Positions 1 through 9,492 of a DNA stretch of 33,789 nucleotides are shown one piece after another. The DNA is taken from contig CAMOSS010000005.1 of the NCBI GenBank assembly GCA_946625055.1, positions 1 through 33,789 on the forward strand. Direction: 5' to 3'. The notes beneath the pieces are model-generated. The model was not told the DNA's origin and searched no databases. It was given only the letters and a program-made list of their open reading frames with translations. Position 1 is the first letter of the stretch. Every line of letters starts with the position of its first letter. Source of the stretch: an uncultured Caryophanales bacterium (GTDB lineage: Bacteria; Bacillota_I; Bacilli_A; RFN20; CAG-826). The position numbers and the translations under genes are program-made.

Positions 1-41
1 TAAGCTTTTAAGCGAACCCTAATCTTGGTAGCTTTTGCCAT
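1..41 (-). CDS. rpsJ: 30S ribosomal protein S10, N-terminal fragment (cut by window edge)
   Basis: Minus strand from 41 reads MAKATKIRVRLKA(Y), matching the S10 N-terminus (MAKQKIRIRLKAY-type), with GGAGG just upstream of ATG. Confidence 0.85.
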   Translation of the reverse strand, partial: MAKATKIRVRLKA

Positions 42-170
42 GAAATTTCCTCCTTATATCACTTTCAGGCTTTTGACTCTCTCACTCCGAGCGAATTACC
101 GGATACCACCTTCATGACAACGCCTGTGGGTGTATCCGCAACCTCGCACATCACCGTGTGAAGTCAACCT
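42..170 (-). promoter_or_regulatory. Structured 5' leader of the S10 (rpsJ) operon, resembling the Firmicutes L4-responsive S10 leader
   Basis: About 130-nt leader between promoter and rpsJ; GAGGTTGCGGATACACCC...GGTGGTATCCGG with GGATAC/GTATCC stem (101-106 with 132-137), plus CACA/TGTG stem (147-150 with 157-160). Confidence 0.6.
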
Positions 171-175
171 TACAA

Positions 176-204
176 ATCTTACTATATACATATATGCGTG
201 TCAA
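176..204 (-). promoter_or_regulatory. Predicted sigma-A promoter of the S10 operon
   Basis: -35 TTGACA (199-204), 17-nt spacer, -10 TAAGAT (176-181) on minus strand. Confidence 0.75.
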
Positions 205-243
205 TAATTATTTTAAAAATATTTTATAATGTTTTATAAGCGA

Positions 244-267
244 CAAAAAAGACCCGCTTCTGGGGTC
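244..267 (-). terminator. Rho-independent terminator after queH
   Basis: GACCC-N7-GGGTC hairpin (251-267) followed on minus strand by TTTTTT. Confidence 0.75.
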
Positions 268-305
268 AAAAATTAGTCAAAAACCGGTAAAAAATGGTCA
301 AAAAA

Positions 306-944
306 TCACTTTTTCGAGGCCCTCTCAAGATACTTCTGATAACTGTACTTACAACCGCAGTATTCTTGGAGGTACATCTCGTGTTCTTTGATGATGATTA
401 AAGAATCTTCATAACCATTTTCTTTCTTAAAATCTGCTGGTAACCACTTAGTAGTAGGATATTTCTTTTCGAGTTCGTAACCGATAGAATTTATCGTTTC
501 AGCATTCTTATATCTTGAGATGGTCATCACTGTTCCAAAGTAGTCAAAACCATGTTTGGCTGCGTATTCATAACCATAGGAAAGACGTTTGGTGAAACAG
601 ACTTTGCATCTCTCTCCACCCTCTCTTGCTTCCGCGTATGGTTCAAGATCTAAATTGTATGTCTCATTATCATAATCGAGTTCAATGAATTCAACATCGG
701 AGAATATTTCTTTTAAATATCTTTTGAATTCATTTAATCGACGATAATATTCTTCCTCTGGATAGATGTTAGAGTTGTTATAAATCACAGTGATTTTAAA
801 TTTGCCTTTAAGCTTTTCATAAGGAATAGTAAAGCAAGGACCACAACAGGCATGAAGTAAAAGAGTTGGTAATTTATCTCCTCTGGAGATATTCTCAACT
901 TCTTTCTTAAATAGTTCGTTGTAATTTACTTTCTTTTTATTCAT
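306..944 (-). CDS. queH: Epoxyqueuosine reductase QueH (DUF208 family)
   Basis: [19 protein letters not shown]-terminal CC motif, [11 protein letters not shown] and QEYCGCKYS; adjacent to queA/tgt. Confidence 0.9.
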   Translation of the reverse strand: MNKKKVNYNELFKKEVENISRGDKLPTLLLHACCGPCFTIPYEKLKGKFKITVIYNNSNIYPEEEYYRRLNEFKRYLKEIFSDVEFIELDYDNETYNLDLEPYAEAREGGERCKVCFTKRLSYGYEYAAKHGFDYFGTVMTISRYKNAETINSIGYELEKKYPTTKWLPADFKKENGYEDSLIIIKEHEMYLQEYCGCKYSYQKYLERASKK

Positions 945-1964
945 AAATAATCATTGAATCTCCAAAAGAGAAGAATCTATATTTTGTATCAATCGCATGT
1001 TGATAGACTTCTAAAGTAAATTCTCTTCCCATAAAAGCAGACACAAGCATCACTAGTGTTGACTTAGGAAGATGGAAGTTCGTAATTAAAACATCGACAG
1101 CCTTAAATTCATATCCTGGTTCAATAAAGATATTTGTCGCTTCTTTTGTGGCCTTAAAACAACCATATTTAGATGCATTAGCCTCTAATGTACGGACTGA
1201 GGTTGTACCAACCGCCACTATTCTTCTGCCTTCTTGCTTGGCCTTATTTAGAATAGAGGCTGCTTCTTCAGTTATTTCATATTCTTCAGAATGCATGACG
1301 TGATCTTTAGTGTCTGTAACCTTGACTGGTCTAAATGTTCCTAAACCAATGTGTAGTGTAATATCCACGATGGTCACACCTTTAGCTTTAAGTTTTTCAA
1401 ATATTTCATCAGTGAAGTGAAAACCTGCTGTTGGGGCAGCCGCACTTCCTTCATATTTTGCATATACGGTTTGATATCTATCATTACCAACAAGTTGTTT
1501 TTTGATGTATGGAGGAAGAGGCATCTTCCCTAATTGATCTAAAACTTCTAAGAAGATTCCTTGATAATACATTTTGCATAATCTAATGCCTTCATCTTTT
1601 TCTTCTATAACTTCAGCAATTAACTTTCCATCGCCAAAATCCACTCTTGCACCAACCTTTAATGACTTAGCCGGTTTTGTTAAACATTCCCAGACATCAT
1701 TACCATGGTCTTTTAATAAAAGAAGCTCACAGTTTGCCTTTGTTACTTCTTTTACACCAAGGAGTCTTGCTGGAATAACTTTAGTGTTATTTCTCACTAA
1801 GACATCACCACTATGAAAATAATCAACAACATCAAAAAAGTTCTTATCTTCATAAGTATGCGTTTTTTTATTAATCGCTAGTAAGCGAGAATGATCTCTT
1901 TTATCTGAAGGTTTTTGAGCAATTAATTCTTCAGGGAGATTAAAGTCAAATAGGTTTATATCCA

Positions 1965-1965
<1 letters not shown>
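937..1965 (-). CDS. queA: S-adenosylmethionine:tRNA ribosyltransferase-isomerase QueA
   Basis: [58 protein letters not shown]. Confidence 0.97.
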
Positions 1966-3604
<1,639 letters not shown>

Positions 3605-3611
3605 AAAAAAA

Positions 3612-3650
3612 CTCCTAGTTTTTTATGGGTGGTTAGCAAGGACAACACCC
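3612..3650 (-). promoter_or_regulatory. preQ1 class I riboswitch
   Basis: Minus strand GGGTGTTGTCCTTGCTAACCACCCATAAAAAACTAGGAG: GGGTG/CACCC P1, A-rich ATAAAAAACTA tail and RBS-overlapping AGGAG, directly ahead of queT. Confidence 0.85.
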
Positions 3651-3678
3651 AGATTTATGGCTTCTAAAGCCACAGGTC

Positions 3679-4260
3679 TTAATTGTAATACTTTACAGTC
3701 ATTAAAACAATCTCTTTATTTATCGCATAGTCTTCTTTGAGTCTAGACTTATCAATTTGATGTCCTTTCTCTAAGAGAAGAGATGAGAATTCTTTGGTGT
3801 AGAACCATAACTTAATACCCTTTTGAACAAAGTTATTTTTCTCATCATATTTGTCATATTTTAAAGACATGTAATAAAGTTTACCACTTGTGGTAAAGAG
3901 ATAGTTAGATGGATCAAAATCAGGCATCATCTTTGCTAGTCTCGCTAGATAGCAAAGCAAGAAGATGGCCTTATAAACACTTTCATCTAATGGGGCTTTA
4001 TAAAGCATCTCTAAAACATTTTCACCTTCGATAAATTCAGTAACTACACTGAGATTATTTTTATCTTTATAAATTGTTTTCGGACATCTCACCCCATTAT
4101 TAAGGAAAAGTTTCCTTCTTTCGACGAACATGGAGAAGTCACCATAATTTTTGAATTGTTTTAAAAAGAACACTTTCTTTTTTCTTTGCACCTTAAAGGA
4201 ATTATCAGAAAGTGTTTCTAATATTTCAAATTCTCTTCTTTGAACAATGATTTTTTCCAT
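3679..4260 (-). CDS. Kinase-fold (APH/Kdo-kinase-like) protein, possibly a degenerate kinase
   Basis: VFFLKQF (VAIK-like Lys), VVTEFIEGENVLEML hinge-like region, MPDFDPSNYLF resembling HRDLKPSN, then LYYMSLKYDKY. Start placed at M14 of the supplied ORF (MEKIIVQ...) because the longer N-terminus runs into a terminator hairpin. Confidence 0.55.
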   Translation of the reverse strand: MEKIIVQRREFEILETLSDNSFKVQRKKKVFFLKQFKNYGDFSMFVERRKLFLNNGVRCPKTIYKDKNNLSVVTEFIEGENVLEMLYKAPLDESVYKAIFLLCYLARLAKMMPDFDPSNYLFTTSGKLYYMSLKYDKYDEKNNFVQKGIKLWFYTKEFSSLLLEKGHQIDKSRLKEDYAINKEIVLMTVKYYN

Positions 4261-4285
4261 CGTGTAATTATTATAAACAAAATAA

Positions 4286-4309
4286 AAGAGACATCTCAAG
4301 ATGCCTCTT
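4286..4309. terminator. Bidirectional-looking terminator after the rubredoxin-like gene
   Basis: AAGAGaCATCT-CA-AGATGcCTCTT hairpin; T-rich on minus strand (4285-4277) and plus strand (4308-4318). Confidence 0.65.
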
Positions 4310-4325
4310 ATATTTTTTAAGTTAA

Positions 4326-4460
4326 TTATTTCTTAACTTCTTTGAAGCTTTCTCTATCTGCTCCACAAAGTGGGCAAACAAAATCTTCTGGTAATTCGCC
4401 TTCTACTTCGACTTCATACCCACAGATTTCACAGCGATAGACTTTCTTTTCTTCTGGCAT
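4326..4460 (-). CDS. Rubredoxin-like protein, 44 aa (absent from supplied ORF track)
   Basis: Minus translation MPEEKKVYRCEICGYEVEVEGELPEDFVCPLCGADRESFKEVKK*; CxxCGY and CPLCG knuckles. Confidence 0.88.
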   Translation of the reverse strand: MPEEKKVYRCEICGYEVEVEGELPEDFVCPLCGADRESFKEVKK

Positions 4461-4496
4461 AAATAGTCCTCCATCTTTTATATCGTAAGGGAATAA

Positions 4497-5825
4497 TTAA
4501 TCTGCTAATGAGCCCATTGGATCCCATGGTTTTAAGACCACTGGTTTTGCTTCAAGGGCTTTGAGTTCTGCTGGTTCAAGATATTTCTTATCGATAACGG
4601 CTTGATAAACGAATTGATCAAACCATGAACCAGACATGATGAAGTATCCGGCTTTGGCGATATCTCCACCCCAGGAGTTTTCAATTTTCCACTTGGTTGG
4701 ATTGTTATTCTTTAAAGCGACACCGGTAATAACCATCGCGTGATTCATTTGAGAAGCACGGTAGTCAAGGGATTCACCTTTGTCCATCTTTAAGTCCATA
4801 TCGACAGCGCTTAAATAATCAAATCTTGTATCATCCCATGATCCACCAACTCTATCTCCATAAACGGAAACATCACTACCGAACCATGTGATTTGTCCAT
4901 CTTTTAATTGTTTTACAATTAATTGTTTCATTCTCTTCATTTCAACATTTAAGTGTGTCACTGGTTTAGCACCAACAACATTACCTAAATATTTAACGGT
5001 ATAAATCTTGTTGAATGGTTTGTCTTTTGTTGGAGCGTTAATCACTGAAACAAAGTCATTGAGTCTATTACCGAGATATTTTTCTTTGAATGACATTGGA
5101 TCATATCCTTTTTCTAAATGATATTTTCCATCTTTATCTGTATATTCAAAGTCAAATTTTTCTGGTGGTAATCCATAACATGAGATGAGCATGTAGTAGA
5201 TTTTCTTCATTAAGGCTTTCTTAAGTCTTCTAACGGCTTCAATGCCTTTCTTTTCATATAAGGCTTTGGCGTCACTTGCAAACTTAGAAATATTAAAGTT
5301 GATTAATTTATTGGTATCTCTTGTTCCACTTGATGTGGCGGTTTCTGGATAAACGTTCTTTGGAACGAGACCATATTTTTCGACGATAGCGACGAACATA
5401 TCCCATTGTCCACCATCACCGATGCCGTTCATAAGGAGCCATTGTAATGTTCTATCATCATAGCCAGCGTCGATTTCAGCAATGATAGCTTCTAATAAAT
5501 AATTACATTTTTCTAATCTGTCATAGAAAGCGATGTAGCTTTGTGAAACTTCAAAGTTCGCGAGGTTACATTTTTCACCAATCATTTCTCTGATGAGGTT
5601 TGTCGCAGCAAAGATCCAGCATCTACCACTTTGTTTTTGAGATGTGACAGGCATTGTCTTGATATCAATATCAAAATTGAAGTCGACATCTTTGATGCTA
5701 TCTTGTGATGAAATAATCGCTGTTAAGGAATTATTCACTAAAGCGTGACGAAGAATTTTATTTTTATCATCAGCTAAATAGGCTTCTAAATCTTTTTCTA
5801 AAGCGTTTTTCTTAATTTCTTCCAT
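4497..5825 (-). CDS. pepC: C1-family aminopeptidase C (bleomycin hydrolase-like)
   Basis: PVTSQKQSGRCWIFAATN (active Cys), NHAMVITGV (His), WKIENSWG (Asn). Confidence 0.95.
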   Translation of the reverse strand: MEEIKKNALEKDLEAYLADDKNKILRHALVNNSLTAIISSQDSIKDVDFNFDIDIKTMPVTSQKQSGRCWIFAATNLIREMIGEKCNLANFEVSQSYIAFYDRLEKCNYLLEAIIAEIDAGYDDRTLQWLLMNGIGDGGQWDMFVAIVEKYGLVPKNVYPETATSSGTRDTNKLINFNISKFASDAKALYEKKGIEAVRRLKKALMKKIYYMLISCYGLPPEKFDFEYTDKDGKYHLEKGYDPMSFKEKYLGNRLNDFVSVINAPTKDKPFNKIYTVKYLGNVVGAKPVTHLNVEMKRMKQLIVKQLKDGQITWFGSDVSVYGDRVGGSWDDTRFDYLSAVDMDLKMDKGESLDYRASQMNHAMVITGVALKNNNPTKWKIENSWGGDIAKAGYFIMSGSWFDQFVYQAVIDKKYLEPAELKALEAKPVVLKPWDPMGSLAD

Positions 5826-5840
5826 GTTTTATCCTCCTAT

Positions 5841-5870
5841 AAAAAAATATCCGCATTTACACGGATATTT
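5841..5870 (-). terminator. Terminator after the DUF2188 gene
   Basis: AATATCCG...CGGATATT hairpin followed by TTTTTTT on minus strand. Confidence 0.7.
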
Positions 5871-5904
5871 TACACTTCTTTTTTATTTTATAAAAGCAAA
5901 GTGA

Positions 5905-6120
5905 TTATTTCTTTTGGATACGGCCTTTGTTTTTGCCTTTAGAAGCATGTGTGAGAACGCCAACGCCTTGGTTTTCTGCCATCTTCTTGGTGTAAGTTTC
6001 TGCTTCAACTTTGGTATCAAATAATTTGATTACTTTGTCTGAGCCAGCTCTGAAAACTTGCCACTTTCCATCCTCTTTTCTTTTAGAAAGATGATAAGCA
6101 TTATTGTTTTTCTCCGCCAT
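5905..6120 (-). CDS. DUF2188-like small protein
   Basis: YHLSKRKEDGKWQVFRAGSDKVIKLFDTKVEAETYTKKMAENQGVGVLTHASKGK pattern. Confidence 0.75.
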   Translation of the reverse strand: MAEKNNNAYHLSKRKEDGKWQVFRAGSDKVIKLFDTKVEAETYTKKMAENQGVGVLTHASKGKNKGRIQKK

Positions 6121-6766
6121 TTTCCTTTTCCTCCTCTGCTTTTTCTTCTTTTATTTCAACGGGTTGAACTGCTTCTTCAACCTTATCGTTGCTAAGGAAT
6201 CTTACTAAATGTAAGAGAGCAAGGTTTAATAAAATTAAACCAATATGTAATTCTGGGAAATGATTTTCCAATAAGATAGCTTGAACTATTTCTTTTGAGA
6301 AGACTGATAAAGCAAATAAACTAATCACGATTATAAGGATGAAGTTAGATAATCTTTCAAGCCTATTTGTTTCTTCACCTTTTGCGATTAAGAAATAAAT
6401 AAAGTTAAGTGTTGATGCAATAAGAGAAACTAATGCAAGCACTAAATAGACAGCATCCATCCAATTGAATGTTGAAACAAATTCAGAGAATTCCACTAAG
6501 CTACTGATAAAGAATGCTAGGGAAGTAACCACTGTTAAGATAAGGCTAAGGATTCTAAAGAATCCACTTCTCTTTGTGCTTAAGACAGCAATAAATAATA
6601 CAAAGGCAACAATTTCAACAACAGCTAATGTATAAAAACCAGTCCCTGAATGGTTAAAATGAACGGCCATGATTTCAACAACGATTGCAATAACAGCTAA
6701 AAATAGAGCAATCATTGAAATGACGATTGATTTTGTTGAAACTTTTTGGAGATTATATTTTTTCAT
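6101..6766 (-). CDS. Multi-pass membrane protein of unknown function
   Basis: Several hydrophobic segments, Glu-rich C-tail; overlaps the DUF2188 ORF by 20 bp. Confidence 0.65.
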   Translation of the reverse strand: MKKYNLQKVSTKSIVISMIALFLAVIAIVVEIMAVHFNHSGTGFYTLAVVEIVAFVLFIAVLSTKRSGFFRILSLILTVVTSLAFFISSLVEFSEFVSTFNWMDAVYLVLALVSLIASTLNFIYFLIAKGEETNRLERLSNFILIIVISLFALSVFSKEIVQAILLENHFPELHIGLILLNLALLHLVRFLSNDKVEEAVQPVEIKEEKAEEEKENGGEKQ

Positions 6767-6870
6767 AACAAGACCTCTTTTATTATTATAATCATTTTTT
6801 ATGGAAAGTAGTATTTAATGAAATTAAGACAAATATTGTGTATAATTTATTTTTGGAAAGGAATTAACAT

Positions 6871-7581
6871 ATGCCAACTCCACACATCGAAGCCAAAAAA
6901 GGCGAAATTGCCAAAACAGTTTTAATGCCAGGCGATCCTTTAAGAGCGAAATATATCGCTGAAAACTTTTTAGAAGGACCAGTCCTCGTAAACACAATTA
7001 GAAACATGTACTGCTATACAGGTACATATAAAGGAAAAAGAGTCTCCATCATGGGTTCAGGTATGGGTATCCCTTCAATGGGTATTTATTCTTATGAACT
7101 TTATACCGTCTATGATGTCGATAGAATTATTCGTATCGGAACATCAGGTTCCTGCACTCCTGAATTAGATTTATTTGATATTGTTATCGCTCAAGGTGCC
7201 TCATCAAATTCTAACTGGGCAGCACAATACGATATCCCAGTCGGAAGTCATATCTCCGCAATCTCAGATTATCAAACATTAACTGAAGCTGTGGCCTCAG
7301 CAAAGAAACATGGATTCCATTATAAGGTCGGTCAAGTCTACTCTGGTGATAACTTCTATAATGACAATACATGGCAAAAATGGGCAGCCATGGGATGCTT
7401 ATGTATCGAGATGGAAGCTTATGGTTTATTTTTAACCGCCGCTCAACTTCATAAAGAAGCTTTAGCGATCTTAACAATCTCCAACTTAATGTATGATACA
7501 AAACGTGAAACAACTCCTGAAGAAAGAGTCAAAGGTTTCACAGATATGATGCTTGTCGCCTTAGACTGCATTAAAGAATAA
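6871..7581 (+). CDS. deoD: Purine-nucleoside phosphorylase, DeoD type
   Basis: TPHIEAKKGEIAKTVLMPGDPLRAKYIAE, GSGMGIPSMGIYSYEL, CIEMEAYGLF; GGAAAGGA RBS. Confidence 0.96.
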   Translation: MPTPHIEAKKGEIAKTVLMPGDPLRAKYIAENFLEGPVLVNTIRNMYCYTGTYKGKRVSIMGSGMGIPSMGIYSYELYTVYDVDRIIRIGTSGSCTPELDLFDIVIAQGASSNSNWAAQYDIPVGSHISAISDYQTLTEAVASAKKHGFHYKVGQVYSGDNFYNDNTWQKWAAMGCLCIEMEAYGLFLTAAQLHKEALAILTISNLMYDTKRETTPEERVKGFTDMMLVALDCIKE

Positions 7582-7586
7582 TTATC

Positions 7587-7627
7587 AAAAAACACGTGAA
7601 TTAACTTGCAAATCACGTGTTTTTTTA
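7587..7627. terminator. Bidirectional terminator between convergent deoD and mscS-like gene
   Basis: AAAAAACACGTGA-N13-TCACGTGTTTTTTT. Confidence 0.85.
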
Positions 7628-7641
7628 TTGTTTTGATTTTT

Positions 7642-8778
7642 TTATTCCATGTCCTTCTGGGCTCTTGATAAAGCAGTTTTAAGTTCTTTAGCAACTCTAG
7701 CCTTTTTAGATTTCTTGGAATCTTCTTTCTTATCTTCTAAACCTCTTAACTCTTTTTGAGATTTAACCGACAACGCTACTTCTTCAGGGGTAGCTTTTTT
7801 CCTGTTTTTATCATCGCTAGAGTTAATAGTAATTTGATTGTAAGGAATTTGAATATCATGCTTTTTAAAGAGGAGATAGAATTCTCTATTTAAGTCTCTT
7901 GTCACTTGATATCTATTAGCTTCAAGTGTGAAAGCGTGAACTAAGAAATTAATAGAAGAGGCTCCGATAGAATCAATTCCTTTATAGAATGGGCCTTCGA
8001 TGATGTTAGGAACTTTTGTTTTAAGATTTTCAATTTCTTCTAGGATAAGTCCTTCCACTCTTTCAACATCTTCATTATAAGAAACTGATAAAGTGACAGA
8101 AGCCACGCTTCTTAAACGTGACATATTCACCACTGTGGTGATTGAACTGTTAGTGATTGATTTAATGTTGCCACCATAATCTTCAATCTTTGTGGTCTTA
8201 AGTCCCACTTCTGTGATTGTTCCTCTAAAGCCATCGATGATGACTGTATCACCAACTGCAAAATAATCATCAAAGACGACAAATAAACCGCTGACAACAT
8301 CTTGAATGAGGGATTGACATCCTAAACCGATAATAAGAGTTAAAACTCCAACACCAGCGATAATACCGACAACATCAACACCCCAAGTGATTAAAATGCC
8401 ACAGACAGCAAGAATAATTGTTCCATATTTAACAAGCGATCTAACAAGTGAAGAGATCGTCTTGGCTTTTCTTGATTTGTTATCAAATAAATGAGTGATG
8501 AAGTTAGAAACAAAGATGATGAATATTGTGATTGCCACAATAATAATAGATGCTAACCAAGAAATTGATGAAGAAACCATTCTTCCCCACAATAATTCCC
8601 ATCCGTTACTAACTGATTCACCATAGAATGAGTCGGCGATTTCTTTACTAGCGAATCTTCTAAGATCCATGGCCACAACGATAATAAATAAACATAGGAC
8701 AGCAAGAATAACAGCAAAGATAAAAGACACTCTTTGACCGTTTGTTTTTCTTCCCCACCAGCCTTTTTTCTTTTCCAT
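7642..8778 (-). CDS. MscS-family mechanosensitive ion channel
   Basis: GVGVLTLIIGLGCQSLIQDVVSGLFVVFDDYFAVGDTVIIDGFRGTITEVGLKTTKIEDYGG. Confidence 0.93.
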   Translation of the reverse strand: MEKKKGWWGRKTNGQRVSFIFAVILAVLCLFIIVVAMDLRRFASKEIADSFYGESVSNGWELLWGRMVSSSISWLASIIIVAITIFIIFVSNFITHLFDNKSRKAKTISSLVRSLVKYGTIILAVCGILITWGVDVVGIIAGVGVLTLIIGLGCQSLIQDVVSGLFVVFDDYFAVGDTVIIDGFRGTITEVGLKTTKIEDYGGNIKSITNSSITTVVNMSRLRSVASVTLSVSYNEDVERVEGLILEEIENLKTKVPNIIEGPFYKGIDSIGASSINFLVHAFTLEANRYQVTRDLNREFYLLFKKHDIQIPYNQITINSSDDKNRKKATPEEVALSVKSQKELRGLEDKKEDSKKSKKARVAKELKTALSRAQKDME

Positions 8779-8780
8779 AA

Positions 8781-9308
8781 CTATTTTCCTCCAAACTTGT
8801 ATTCAAATATTGTTTTTACGTAATCGAATGAATTTGTGAATTGAATGTAGAACCTACCACTATCGGTATCTGATATTCCAGGATAAGTTCCATCGTATGT
8901 TTTAGATTCACTAACGTCTTCTTTTAAGACATTGCTGCCATTTAAGACGATTACCATATATGTTTTATAATTCTTTGCATTCTTTATCACAAAGTGATAA
9001 TTTAATGTTCCTTCTTCAATAGAAACCTTAGCCGCACTCACAGTTGGTGGATTTAGAACAAATCCATTACTGACGAAGTTACCAGTCGCAATAGCTGCCG
9101 CTGTTAAAATAAGAGCGACACCTGTAAACTTAATTATTCTTGTGGCCCACTTGGCTTTTGAATAATTTGTTCCCATCTTATTTTGATAGATAGGATCTGC
9201 TGTTAACTCATCACTCGTTTCTATATTGTTTGTATTTACACTGAATGTTGTTTTCGTGTTATTTACGTCAAAATTATTGAGCTCGTCCATGGCATTATAA
9301 TTATACAT
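8781..9308 (-). CDS. Hypothetical single-TM protein with predicted extracytoplasmic beta-rich domain
   Basis: Polar Asn-rich N-term, TM FTGVALILTAAAIATGNFV, Tyr/Val-rich ectodomain; 2 bp upstream of the mscS-like gene. No good Shine-Dalgarno at the annotated Met. Confidence 0.55.
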   Translation of the reverse strand: MYNYNAMDELNNFDVNNTKTTFSVNTNNIETSDELTADPIYQNKMGTNYSKAKWATRIIKFTGVALILTAAAIATGNFVSNGFVLNPPTVSAAKVSIEEGTLNYHFVIKNAKNYKTYMVIVLNGSNVLKEDVSESKTYDGTYPGISDTDSGRFYIQFTNSFDYVKTIFEYKFGGK

Positions 9309-9325
9309 TATTTATTAAATAATAA

Positions 9326-9355
9326 TAAAAAAATCAGAGGAACACGAGGTTCCTC
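9326..9355 (-). terminator. Terminator-like hairpin in the leader of the 9308 gene
   Basis: GAGGAAC-5nt-GTTCCTC (9337-9343/9349-9355) followed on minus strand by TGATTTTTTT. Confidence 0.65.
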
Positions 9356-9359
9356 CTTA

Positions 9360-9392
9360 ACTTAAACAATCCGAAGGGAGAATTATTTAAGT
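9360..9392 (-). ncRNA. 13-bp hairpin starting at the predicted TSS; candidate leader/attenuator or sRNA (with 9326-9355)
   Basis: ACUUAAAUAAUUC-UCCCUUC-GGAUUGUUUAAGU: 13 consecutive pairs including two G-U. Confidence 0.45.
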
Positions 9393-9398
9393 AATTGA

Positions 9399-9427
9399 AT
9401 AATAATATTTCTATTATGTATTTGCAA
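9399..9427 (-). promoter_or_regulatory. Predicted sigma-A promoter ahead of the hairpin leader
   Basis: -35 TTGCAA (9422-9427), 17-nt spacer, -10 TATTAT (9399-9404). Confidence 0.55.
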
Positions 9428-9428
9428 T

Positions 9429-9482
9429 AAAAAAATAAAAAAACATCCGATTATATCAAGAAATATCTTAATCCGGATGTTT
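9429..9482 (-). terminator. Terminator after the methyltransferase
   Basis: AAACATCCG...CGGATGTTT hairpin with TTTTTTTATTTTTT on minus strand. Confidence 0.75.
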
Positions 9483-9492
9483 GTTTTATAGC

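Noticed and set aside
182-240. AT-rich stretch upstream of rpsJ as possible replication or mobile-element signal
   Set aside because: Explained by the promoter region between queH terminator and S10 leader; no repeats or transposase
1574-1816. Plus-strand ORF antisense to queA
   Set aside because: Entirely inside a confident minus-strand gene, no recognisable family, composition typical of a shadow ORF; same applies to the other short ORFs antisense to real genes
6780-6860. Divergent promoters between membrane protein and deoD
   Set aside because: TATAAT-like -10 boxes exist on both strands but no convincing -35 boxes at proper spacing, so not listed as features
7211-7513. Minus-strand ORF inside deoD
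   Set aside because: Antisense shadow of a well-conserved gene with no motif support
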